Of a stretch of DNA of 21,699 nucleotides, positions 7,864 through 15,370 are shown piece after piece. The stretch is from positions 8,286 through 29,984 of the forward strand of contig DGLA01000004.1 of assembly GCA_002387205.1 (NCBI GenBank). Direction: 5' to 3'. Below the pieces are notes generated by a model. It was not told where the DNA came from and searched no databases. It saw only the letters and a program-made list of their open reading frames with translations. The position numbers and the translations under genes were made by a program. This DNA comes from Stutzerimonas stutzeri (GTDB lineage: Bacteria; Pseudomonadota; Gammaproteobacteria; Pseudomonadales; Pseudomonadaceae). Numbering within the stretch: position 1 is the stretch's first letter; every line of letters starts with the position of its first letter.

Positions 7864-8589
7864 TCAGTCCTGTATCGACAGGATGCCGTCCAGTTTTTCG
7901 TAGGGGATCACCAGCTCCGGGTGGCCGCTCGAGTAGGGCGCGATGCTGTAGACGTCATATTTGAGCAGGACCTTGTCGCGCAGGAAGGCTATGTTGGAGG
8001 TCCGTTGGAATGGCCACTGTCGGCTGAAACTGGCGTCATGCTCGTTGTCCAGCAGCCATTGTTGATGTGCTTTGGCTGCGGCGCGCCAGAAGGCGCCTTC
8101 CTTGCCCGGCAACAGCACGTCGGCGAGCTTCAGCTCACGGTCGTGCTCACGGTCATAGTTGATGAAGCCGCGCCCGGGCATGCCGTGTGCGCCACCGGTG
8201 TAAAGGTAGCTCGACAGCTCGACCACCAGCAGCGGCCCGTGCTGTTCGCGCAGCTTGGCCTGCAGGTAGCTGGTCCATCCGGGTTCTGCGTCCTGCAGGA
8301 ACCTCTGCTGATAGTTCTCGAGGGCTGCCGGAATCTGCGCATCCGGGCTGTTGACCGTCATCTCGCGTAGTCGCCTGTCGATCAGTGCGTTCAGGGCGGG
8401 CTCGTTTTCGAACAGCTGAGTATCGATGTTCACCAGTGGGCAGCTATCGTCCAGTGCAGGGCAGCCTGCCTGGCGTTGCTCACTGAGAATCTGTCGAACC
8501 TCCACAGGCCGCTCGCTGCCGAAGTGTTGGCAGCCGGCAATGAGCAGAGTGAATGCTGCTAAGGCGATGGCGTTGCGAATCGACGTCAA
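7864..8589 (-). CDS. Lipoprotein with DUF3298/RsiV-like domain
   Basis: The product has 241 residues with a lipoprotein signal peptide; the lipobox LIAGC ends at Cys20, so it is probably anchored in the outer or inner membrane facing the periplasm. After Cys20, two more Cys (CPALDDSCPL) could form a disulfide. The C-terminal half shows VVELSSYLYTGGAHG, then FINYDREHDRELKLADVL, and ends near SIAPYSSGHPELVIPY, which is the pattern of DUF3298 (RsiV/peptidoglycan-associated) proteins. The start is TTG at 8589, nine bases after AGGAG. An ATG five bases upstream is out of frame and meets TGA after two codons. No specific role can be given. Confidence 0.85.
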   Translation of the reverse strand: MTSIRNAIALAAFTLLIAGCQHFGSERPVEVRQILSEQRQAGCPALDDSCPLVNIDTQLFENEPALNALIDRRLREMTVNSPDAQIPAALENYQQRFLQDAEPGWTSYLQAKLREQHGPLLVVELSSYLYTGGAHGMPGRGFINYDREHDRELKLADVLLPGKEGAFWRAAAKAHQQWLLDNEHDASFSRQWPFQRTSNIAFLRDKVLLKYDVYSIAPYSSGHPELVIPYEKLDGILSIQD

Positions 8590-8797
8590 TGCATGGGGCT
8601 CCTGTGGTCGCTTGGTGCGGGTTCGAGTATGTGAGCCGGACGAAGTTCGAGCGTCGTCCCATGCGAGTGGTCTGCAAAGGGCTGCGCCTGAACAAATGGC
8701 GCGCTAGGATGGCAACAGAGAAACCGCTCACACTGTGACGGTTGCAGCCTTACCCGTGGCCGGCAGGTGCGGGACAAACCAGATGTGAGTTGTGTTC
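8590..8797. other. Divergent intergenic region, lipoprotein gene / nudF
   Basis: These 208 bp lie between two divergent starts and should carry promoters for both. A TAGGAT hexamer at 8705-8710 could be a nudF -10, but no good -35 is seen. No riboswitch fold was recognised. Confidence 0.4.
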
Positions 8798-9415
8798 ATG
8801 AACGATATTTTCAAAGCCGGCGCGGGCGATGTCGAGATCATCCAGCGCGAGCGCTGCTTTAGTGGGTTCTACAACCTTGACCGTTTCCGTCTTCGTCATC
8901 GCCTGTTCAGGGGTGGCATGGGGGCTGAGATCGAACGCGAGCTGTTTGTGCGCCATGATGCCGTCTGCGTGTTGCCGTACGACCCGCAACGTGACGAGGT
9001 GGTACTGGTCGAGCAGTTTCGTGTGGGCGCCATGGCGCGGGGTGATAACCCCTGGCTGGTGGAAACGGTGGCCGGGCTGATCGACAAGGACGAGCAGCCC
9101 GAGGAGGTTGCCCGCCGTGAATCGGTCGAGGAGGCTGGCCTCGAACTTGGCGAGCTGTGGCCAGTATCGGCCTATTACCCCTCGCCTGGCGGCAGCACCG
9201 AGCGCATCCATCTCTATGTAGGGCGTTGCAGCAGCCTCAACGCCGGCGGCGTATTCGGACTGGAAGAGGAGGGTGAGGACATTCGCGCGGCGGTGTGGTC
9301 ACTGGGCGACGCACTGCAGGCGTTGCGCGACGGTCGAATCGACAATGCAGCTACCATCATTGCGTTGCAGTGGCTGGCCTTGAACCGTGACGAAATCAGG
9401 GAGGCATGGACATGA
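8798..9415 (+). CDS. nudF: ADP-ribose diphosphatase (Nudix hydrolase)
   Basis: This cytoplasmic enzyme of 205 residues hydrolyses ADP-ribose to AMP and ribose-5-phosphate. The complete Nudix box spans residues 93-115: Gly93, five residues, Glu99, seven residues, Arg107-Glu108, Glu111-Glu112 and Gly114. Upstream strands FVRHDAVCVLPYDP and VVLVEQFRVGA are typical of the NudF subfamily. The ATG at 8798 was chosen; a GTG at 8792 would add two residues. The ribosome site is weak (GTGAG). It is the first gene of the conserved nudF-yqiB-cpdA-yqiA-parE order, and its TGA overlaps the next start. Confidence 0.93.
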   Translation: MNDIFKAGAGDVEIIQRERCFSGFYNLDRFRLRHRLFRGGMGAEIERELFVRHDAVCVLPYDPQRDEVVLVEQFRVGAMARGDNPWLVETVAGLIDKDEQPEEVARRESVEEAGLELGELWPVSAYYPSPGGSTERIHLYVGRCSSLNAGGVFGLEEEGEDIRAAVWSLGDALQALRDGRIDNAATIIALQWLALNRDEIREAWT

Positions 9416-9858
9416 GGCGAGTCCGCGAACGATATCGTGTCGATCTGCTGGAATTGCAGGCGGCCTGCGAGGCGAACTACGTACGGCTGATGCGTCTGCT
9501 GCCTGACATGCGCAACGATCCCGATACGCGCCGCATCGCCATGAGCCAGGGCGATCGGTTGCTGGGTGTGCTGGTGCTGACTGTGACAGAGAGCTGCCCC
9601 TACACCACGACGGTGCAGGTCCGGCAGGAACATTGCCTGCCCTGGTTGCCGGTGCCGAAGATGGACGTTCGTGTGTACCACGATGCCCGGATGGCCGAAG
9701 TAATCAGCGCTGAAAATGCGCGGCGCTTCCGTGGCATCTACAGCTACCCCAACGCGCAGATGCACCAGCCTGACGAGAAGAACCAGCTCAACCTGTTTCT
9801 CGGAGAATGGCTCGGGCACTGTCTCGCCTGCGGGCACGAGTTGGAGTCGGTTCTGTAA
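9412..9858 (+). CDS. DUF1249 family protein (YqiB-like)
   Basis: This 148-residue cytoplasmic protein of the DUF1249/YqiB family has no known biochemical function. It begins MRRVRERYRVDLLELQ and has NYVRLMRLLPD near residues 22-32, CPYTTTVQV in the middle, and NLFLGEWLGHCLACGH near the end. The start at 9412 overlaps the nudF stop as ATGA and lies seven bases after GGGAGG. The ATG at 9406 is only one base from that site and is less likely. The position between nudF and cpdA is the conserved gammaproteobacterial order, which supports the family call. Confidence 0.88.
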   Translation: MRRVRERYRVDLLELQAACEANYVRLMRLLPDMRNDPDTRRIAMSQGDRLLGVLVLTVTESCPYTTTVQVRQEHCLPWLPVPKMDVRVYHDARMAEVISAENARRFRGIYSYPNAQMHQPDEKNQLNLFLGEWLGHCLACGHELESVL

Positions 9859-9952
9859 GGGCACGCTCCTCTGCTTCAAGCAGTCGCATTAGACCCGATG
9901 CGCGCCAGTAGGCTAGCCGCTTTGTTCTGTGATGCAGGCCCGCATCGCGCGG

Positions 9953-9982
9953 TTTACCCCTGCATGGGCCAGCCACCATAAT
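9953..9982 (+). promoter_or_regulatory. Possible internal promoter for cpdA
   Basis: TTTACC at 9953-9958 and CATAAT at 9977-9982 are separated by 18 bp in the 155-bp gap before cpdA. A clear AAGGAGA ribosome site at 10000-10006 follows. The promoter call is tentative. Confidence 0.3.
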
Positions 9983-10013
9983 TGCCGCGCGATTTCGCCA
10001 AAGGAGACGGGTC

Positions 10014-10829
10014 TTGGCTGCTGCGCCCTTCACTGCTGAAAACGACTCGGTCCTGCTCGTACAGCTGACTGATAGCCATCTGTTTGCCGAGGCGGGCGGC
10101 AAGCTGCTGGGCATGGATACGGCCGGGAGCCTGCAGCGGGTGGTCGACCTGGTTCTTGACGAGCAGCCTCGCATCGACCTGGTGTTGGCCACAGGTGACC
10201 TTTCCCAGGATGGTTCGCTCAGGTCCTACGAACGCTTTCGACAGCTGTCCGAGCGTATCGAGGCGCCGGTTCGCTGGTGCCCAGGCAACCATGATGAGCT
10301 GGCAGCCATGCAGGAGGCCACCCGTGAAACCGCACTGATGTCACCGGTTCTGGATATCGGCGCATGGCGGGTCATCATGCTCGATACGCTGGTACCTGGT
10401 TCGGTGTTCGGCATGCTGCGCCAGGATCAGCTGCAGCTGTTGGAGCGCGCCCTGCTTGAAGCGCCTGAGCGTCACCATCTGATCTGCCTGCACCATCACC
10501 CTGTCACGATTGGCAGCCGCTGGATGGATGGTATCGGGCTGCGCAATCGCGATGAGCTTTTCGATGTCATTGATCGCCACACAGGTGTCAAGGCGCTGCT
10601 GTGGGGACACATCCATCAGGAATTCGACGCCAGCCGCGACGGTGTAAGGTTGCTCGCAACGCCTTCGACCGGCGTGCAGTTCACCCCTGGCAGCGAAGAT
10701 TTCGATGTGGACAAGCTGGCGCCTGGCTACCGCTGGCTGCGCCTGCATGCGGACGGACGGATCGAGACGGGCGTCTCGCGGGTAGTCGGCATCGATTTCA
10801 AGGTCGATTACAGCGTCAAGGGGTATTAA
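10014..10829 (+). CDS. cpdA: 3',5'-cyclic-AMP phosphodiesterase
   Basis: This class III metallophosphoesterase of 271 residues lowers cellular cAMP by hydrolysing it to AMP. Metal-binding motifs appear in order: Asp20-x-His22 (LTDSHL), GDLSQDG with Asp62, GNHDE at 91-95, the CLHHHP histidines at 160-162, and GHIH at 198-201. The start is TTG at 10014, seven bases after AAGGAGA, so the alternative start codon is well supported. The last residues, DFKVDYSVKGY, are encoded by DNA whose diverged copies recur twice inside REP array 3 downstream. Usual neighbours (nudF, yqiB, yqiA, parE) are present. Confidence 0.94.
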   Translation: MAAAPFTAENDSVLLVQLTDSHLFAEAGGKLLGMDTAGSLQRVVDLVLDEQPRIDLVLATGDLSQDGSLRSYERFRQLSERIEAPVRWCPGNHDELAAMQEATRETALMSPVLDIGAWRVIMLDTLVPGSVFGMLRQDQLQLLERALLEAPERHHLICLHHHPVTIGSRWMDGIGLRNRDELFDVIDRHTGVKALLWGHIHQEFDASRDGVRLLATPSTGVQFTPGSEDFDVDKLAPGYRWLRLHADGRIETGVSRVVGIDFKVDYSVKGY

Positions 10830-11243
10830 TCGCCCGCTAGGTGTAGGAGCGGGCCACGCCCGCGAATGGGGCCTACGCCTGGGTATAGCTTTGTTCGCGG
10901 GCATGGCCCGCTCCTACGGCGGTGCGACGAAAGCGCTTTCTCAGGTGTTCGGCAGTGGTTTGAGGTTGACTACGGCGCCAAGGATATTGATCGCCTGCTA
11001 CGTGTAGGAGCGGGCCACGCCCGCGAATGGGGCCTACGCCTGGGTATAGCTTTTTTCGCGGGCATGGCCCGCTCCTACAGGCGGTGCGACGAAAGCGCTT
11101 TTTCAGGTGTTCGGCAGTGGTTTCGAGGTTGACTACGGCGCCAAGGGGTAGTGATCGCCTGCTACGTGTAGGAGCGGGCCACGCCCGCGAATGGGGCCTA
11201 CGTCTGGGGGGTAGCTCTTTTCGCGGGCATGGCCCGCTCCTAC
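10797..11243. repeat. REP array 3: three 162-163 bp units carrying copies of the cpdA 3' end
   Basis: Forward REPs start at 10843, 11004 and 11168. Reverse REPs end at 10917, 11078 and 11243. The spacer within each pair contains GGGGCCTACG(C/T)CTGGG. The sequence between pairs (GGTGCGACGAAAGCGCTTT, then TCAGGTGTTCGGCAGTGG) leads into a segment resembling the end of cpdA at 10959-11003 and 11122-11167. The first copy of that segment is the genuine cpdA terminus at 10797-10829. Together they fill the 517-bp gap between cpdA and yqiA. The remaining 11244-11346 has no strong promoter. Confidence 0.9.
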
Positions 11244-11346
11244 GGGCGGTGCGGCGAAGCCATTTCTTCGGGAGGTCTGGCGCTCCCATGGTTGCAGGGA
11301 AAGGCGGGTGCCTTGTAGCCTTTGCTCTTTTCGACGAACTGTATCC

Positions 11347-11964
11347 ATGTCCAGCTACCCGCCTTCGATCCTCTACATGCACGGCCTTAACAGCTCCCCG
11401 TTGTCACAAAAGGCCAGTCAGTTGATCGCTGCGTTAGCCCGCATCGGCATGAGCGTATCGCTTAGAGTGCCGGCGTTGCACCATCATCCACGTGAGGCTA
11501 TCGCTCAGCTTGAGGATGATATCGCTGAGCTGGGGCGGCCTTTGCTGGTCGGGAGCTCACTCGGCGGATACTATGCAACGCATCTCGCCGAGCGCCATGG
11601 GCTCAAGGCCTTGCTGATCAATCCGGCTGTCTGCCCGCACCGTCGTTTCGACGGTTATCTGGGGTCGCAGACCAACCTCTACACTGGCGAAGTCTGGCAG
11701 TTGACCGCAGATCATGTCGCCGCGTTGGCGGAGCTGGAAGTGCCGCCGCCCGGGGATGCCGAGCGTTATCAGGTCTGGCTGCAGACTGGTGACGAAACCC
11801 TCGACTACCGCGATGCCGCTGGCTACTACAAGGGCTGCGCAGTGCGCATTCAGGCCGGGGGCGATCACGGCTTCCAGGGCTTTTCCGAACGGATTCCCGC
11901 CCTGCTGGCGTTTGCCGGCTTCGACCCGGCGCTTTTTGCAGACGTCGATTTCTCCGATTCATAA
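11347..11964 (+). CDS. yqiA: YqiA family alpha/beta-hydrolase (esterase)
   Basis: This cytoplasmic esterase-like alpha/beta-hydrolase has 205 residues from the ATG at 11347. It shows the oxyanion-region MHGLNSSP at 11-18, the nucleophile elbow GSSLGG at 69-74 with Ser71, a probable acid Asp149 in TGDETLDY, and His174 in GGDHGF. Length and motifs match the YqiA/UPF0227 family, whose physiological substrate is unsettled. The open frame runs further upstream, but MSSYPPSILYMHGL is the family-like start; no clear Shine-Dalgarno is seen. Upstream lies REP array 3, so it is not closely coupled to cpdA. It ends 18 bp before parE. Confidence 0.9.
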   Translation: MSSYPPSILYMHGLNSSPLSQKASQLIAALARIGMSVSLRVPALHHHPREAIAQLEDDIAELGRPLLVGSSLGGYYATHLAERHGLKALLINPAVCPHRRFDGYLGSQTNLYTGEVWQLTADHVAALAELEVPPPGDAERYQVWLQTGDETLDYRDAAGYYKGCAVRIQAGGDHGFQGFSERIPALLAFAGFDPALFADVDFSDS

Positions 11965-11982
11965 GGACATCACGAGACGCAC

Positions 11983-13869
11983 ATGTCTTACACCGCAGAA
12001 GCCATTGAAGTCCTCTCCGGCCTGGATCCGGTGCGCAAGCGTCCGGGCATGTACACCGATACCTCGCGGCCCAATCATCTGGCGCAGGAAGTCATCGATA
12101 ACAGTGTCGACGAAGCCCTGGCGGGCCATGCCAGTTCCGTTCAGGTAATCCTGCATCAGGACAACTCGCTGCAGGTGATCGACGATGGCCGGGGCATGCC
12201 CGTGGATATCCACCCGGAAGAAGGCGTTTCGGGCGTCGAACTGATTCTGACCAAGCTGCATGCCGGCGGTAAGTTTTCAAACAAAAATTACCAGTTCTCC
12301 GGCGGTCTCCATGGGGTCGGCATCTCCGTCGTCAACGCGCTTTCGACCCGTGTCGAGGTGACCGTCAAGCGAGACGGCAGCGAATATCGCATGGCGTTTA
12401 CCGATGGGTTCAAGGCCAGCGAGCTGGACGTAATCGGCACGGTTGGCAAGCGCAACACGGGCACCAGCGTGCATTTCTGGGCAGACCCGAAATATTTCGA
12501 CTCGCCCAGGTTTTCCATCAGCCGCCTCAAGCATGTTCTAAAGGCAAAGGCGGTGCTCTGCCCCGGACTGAACGTCAGCTTCGAGGACAAGAGCACTGGC
12601 GAGAAAGTCGAGTGGCATTACGAGGATGGCCTGCGCTCGTATCTGGTCGACGCCGTCAGCGAGTTCGCCCGGCTGCCCGACGAGCCCTTCTGTGGCAGCC
12701 TGGCCGGCAACAAGGAAGCCGTCGACTGGGCCCTGTTGTGGCTGCCCGATGGCGGCGACAGTGTTCAGGAAAGCTACGTCAACCTGATCCCCACTGCCCA
12801 GGGCGGAACCCATGTCAACGGGTTGCGCCAGGGGCTGCTGGATGCCATGCGTGAGTTCTGCGAGTTTCGCAATCTGCTGCCACGCGGTGTCAAGTTGGCA
12901 CCAGAAGATGTCTGGGAGCGGATTGCCTTCGTGCTCTCGACAAAGATGCAGGAACCCCAGTTTTCTGGCCAGACAAAGGAGCGATTGTCCTCCCGCGAGG
13001 CAGCCGCATTCGTCTCTGGCGTTGTTAAAGACGCTTTCAGCCTCTGGCTCAATGCGCACCCCGAGCTAGGGATGCAGCTTGCCGAACTGGCTATCAGCAA
13101 TGCCGGGCGTCGGCTCAAGGCGAGCAAGAAGGTCGAGCGCAAGCGAATCACCCAGGGTCCGGCGCTGCCCGGCAAGCTGGCCGACTGTGCTGGCCAGGAT
13201 CCGGCGCGCTCGGAGCTTTTCCTGGTGGAGGGCGACTCCGCTGGAGGCTCAGCCAAGCAGGCGCGAGACAAGGAATTCCAGGCGATCATGCCGCTGCGTG
13301 GCAAGATTCTGAACACCTGGGAAGTCGACGGGGGCGAGGTCCTTGCCAGCCAGGAGGTGCACGATATCGCCGTGGCGATCGGTGTCGATCCGGGCGCGGC
13401 GGACATCACCGGGCTGCGCTATGGCAAGATCTGCATCCTCGCGGACGCCGACTCCGATGGCCTGCACATCGCCACGCTGCTCTGTGCGCTGTTCGTACGG
13501 CACTTTCGCCCGCTGGTAGATGCCGGTCACGTCTATGTGGCAATGCCTCCGCTCTATCGGATCGATCTGGGCAAGGACATCTTCTATGCGCTGGACGAGG
13601 CCGAGCGCGACGGCATTCTTGATCGCCTTAGCGCAGAAAAGCGCCGTGGCAAACCTCAGGTCACCCGCTTCAAGGGCCTGGGCGAGATGAATCCGCCCCA
13701 GCTGCGAGAAACCACCATGGACCCCAACACGCGCCGGCTGGTGCAGTTGACCCTCGAAGACTTCGATGGCACGCGGGAAATCATGGATATGTTGCTGGCC
13801 AAGAAACGCGCCGGTGATCGCAAGACATGGCTCGAGTCCAAGGGCAACCTGGCTGAGGTGCTGCTTTGA
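11983..13869 (+). CDS. parE: DNA topoisomerase IV subunit B
   Basis: This ATPase and metal-binding subunit of topoisomerase IV, which decatenates daughter chromosomes, has 628 residues. The GHKL ATPase motifs are QEVIDNSVDEA (Glu36, Asn40), IDDGRGMP around 66-73, and SGGLHGVG around 107-113. The TOPRIM domain has VEGDSAGGSAKQARDKEFQ from about 415 and ADADSDG at 487-493. The QARDKEFQ spelling after EGDSAGGSA fits ParE rather than GyrB, and the length fits Pseudomonas ParE, which lacks the long GyrB insert. The gene lies in the conserved yqiA-parE order. Its stop overlaps the next start as TTGA. Confidence 0.96.
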   Translation: MSYTAEAIEVLSGLDPVRKRPGMYTDTSRPNHLAQEVIDNSVDEALAGHASSVQVILHQDNSLQVIDDGRGMPVDIHPEEGVSGVELILTKLHAGGKFSNKNYQFSGGLHGVGISVVNALSTRVEVTVKRDGSEYRMAFTDGFKASELDVIGTVGKRNTGTSVHFWADPKYFDSPRFSISRLKHVLKAKAVLCPGLNVSFEDKSTGEKVEWHYEDGLRSYLVDAVSEFARLPDEPFCGSLAGNKEAVDWALLWLPDGGDSVQESYVNLIPTAQGGTHVNGLRQGLLDAMREFCEFRNLLPRGVKLAPEDVWERIAFVLSTKMQEPQFSGQTKERLSSREAAAFVSGVVKDAFSLWLNAHPELGMQLAELAISNAGRRLKASKKVERKRITQGPALPGKLADCAGQDPARSELFLVEGDSAGGSAKQARDKEFQAIMPLRGKILNTWEVDGGEVLASQEVHDIAVAIGVDPGAADITGLRYGKICILADADSDGLHIATLLCALFVRHFRPLVDAGHVYVAMPPLYRIDLGKDIFYALDEAERDGILDRLSAEKRRGKPQVTRFKGLGEMNPPQLRETTMDPNTRRLVQLTLEDFDGTREIMDMLLAKKRAGDRKTWLESKGNLAEVLL

Positions 13870-14846
13870 GGCTCCGTTGGGCCGCGCTGCTGGCGGCGCT
13901 GGCGGCTCCGGTTTGGGCGGCTGAAGTGCCTGAGTTGGCCCTCGTCAGCGAGCATCCGGTGGAAGGGATTGCCCAGGGCAATCTTTCCGGTCTCGCCTGG
14001 TGTGGTGACGCGCTCTATGCCGTGTCGGATCGTGAAGACAATGCCCTGTACCGGATTGATATCACGGAAGGCGTCTGGAGAGCCGAAGCCGAGCACTTCG
14101 AGCTTCCGACCGTGCCGAATACCGGTTTGTCATGGGGCGTGCGCATGCGCAGCGTTCTGGTTGGCATGGCGCGTGGCGGCGAGATGGATTTCGAGGGGCT
14201 GAGCTGCGACAGCCTGGGCAATCGCTATCTGGTCAGTGAGGCGCATGCGGCTGTGCTCAGGGTCAGCCCGGCGGGTGCCGCCCAATGGCTCAATCTGCCT
14301 GGTGGCCTGGTTCGTCAGGCCCGTGCGAGTGGGATGCTGCTGGAATTCAATGCGATGTTCGAGGGAATTGCCATCGATCCCGACGCTGGTCGCCTGTGGC
14401 TGGCGGCCGAGCACAGCCGCCGCGGCTTGATGGTCATGCATCGCAAGCAGAGCGCCTGGCAGTGCACAGGTGGCTGCGTATTGCTGGCCGAAGGGGGGCG
14501 CGAGCTCCAGCCGGCCGCCATGGGCAGGGGCGAACAGCCGCGGAGATTTTCCGGCCTGGCTTTCCACAAGAACAAGCTGTTCACTCTGGAGCCCGTCCCC
14601 CACCAGGTCTGCCGACGCAGTGCATCAACCGGTGATAGCGAGGTGTGCTGGTCCTATGCATCCGTCGCTCTGGAGCAATCGCGTCGCTACGACACGCCGT
14701 TCGGTAACGCCGAGGCCTTGTGGGTTGACGCCGAGGGTGCCTGGATAGGTGTCGACAATAATGGGCTCTCTCGCGCCGATGGTGAAGGCAGACCCGTCGT
14801 CTGGCGCTTCTCCCCACCCAAGGGCGGCTGGGGTGCGAAGCCGTGA
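13866..14846 (+). CDS. Esterase-like activity of phytase family protein, periplasmic
   Basis: The product has 326 residues with an N-terminal signal peptide MRLRWAALLAALAAPVWA, probably cut near residue 18. The mature part looks like a beta-propeller: repeated strands such as NLSGLAWCGDALYAVSDRED, FEGLSCDSLGNRYLVSEAH and FEGIAIDPDAGRLWLAAEH fit the esterase-like phytase family. Several Cys pairs support a periplasmic location. The start is TTG at 13866, overlapping the parE TGA by 4 bp, with GAGG just upstream. Placement between parE and parC is seen in some pseudomonads, but the link to topoisomerase is unknown. The substrate is not predictable. Confidence 0.8.
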   Translation: MRLRWAALLAALAAPVWAAEVPELALVSEHPVEGIAQGNLSGLAWCGDALYAVSDREDNALYRIDITEGVWRAEAEHFELPTVPNTGLSWGVRMRSVLVGMARGGEMDFEGLSCDSLGNRYLVSEAHAAVLRVSPAGAAQWLNLPGGLVRQARASGMLLEFNAMFEGIAIDPDAGRLWLAAEHSRRGLMVMHRKQSAWQCTGGCVLLAEGGRELQPAAMGRGEQPRRFSGLAFHKNKLFTLEPVPHQVCRRSASTGDSEVCWSYASVALEQSRRYDTPFGNAEALWVDAEGAWIGVDNNGLSRADGEGRPVVWRFSPPKGGWGAKP

Positions 14847-15370
14847 CACAGCCTGCCGGGCGCCGCGCCGGGCGCGTCATGCTGGTGCTGGCATGGGCGG
14901 CCGGGTTGCTGCTGGCCACGCGGTTTTTCGGCGATTGGGAGCAGAGTCGTTTCAACCCCAATCCGGAGCCGGTATCTGTGATCCAGGGCGAGCAGATCGA
15001 GGTGCACCTCGAAAGCAACATACAGGGGCATTTCGTTGCCGATGGACGCATCAACGGCGAGACGGTGACCTTTCTGCTGGACACCGGTGCCACCGACGTC
15101 GCCATACCCGCCGAGCTGGGCGATCGCCTTGGGCTGCCTCGTGGCGCCCCGGTGATGCTGCGAACCGCCAATGGGCAAACCACCGGTTACCGGACTGTAC
15201 TGGAGAGCCTCGGGCTCGGTGACATCCTTCTGCATGATGTGCGCGCCATTGTGGCGCCCGGCTTCGAAGGAAATCAGGTGCTGCTTGGCATGAGCGCCCT
15301 GAAACAACTTGAATTCACCCAGCGCGCCGGCACCCTGGTGCTGCGCCAACACGCCACGGATCGACCATGA
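14843..15370 (+). CDS. Membrane-anchored retropepsin-like aspartic protease (TIGR02281 type)
   Basis: This 175-residue protein has a single N-terminal membrane anchor (about 12-29) and a periplasmic single-domain aspartyl protease fold. The catalytic triad Asp80-Thr81-Gly82 is in FLLDTGATDVAIP, with a family-typical VMLRTANGQTTGYR and a C-terminal LLGMSALKQLEFTQRAGTLVL. Such clan AA proteases act as dimers; the target here is unknown. The start is GTG at 14843, overlapping the previous TGA as GTGA. Its own stop overlaps parC as ATGA, so all three genes are probably translated together. Confidence 0.87.
   Translation: MTQPAGRRAGRVMLVLAWAAGLLLATRFFGDWEQSRFNPNPEPVSVIQGEQIEVHLESNIQGHFVADGRINGETVTFLLDTGATDVAIPAELGDRLGLPRGAPVMLRTANGQTTGYRTVLESLGLGDILLHDVRAIVAPGFEGNQVLLGMSALKQLEFTQRAGTLVLRQHATDRP

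Noticed and set aside
10866..11382. Open frames over REP array 3
   Set aside because: They are translated REP units. The recurring FEVDYGAK peptide reflects copied cpdA DNA, not a separate gene.
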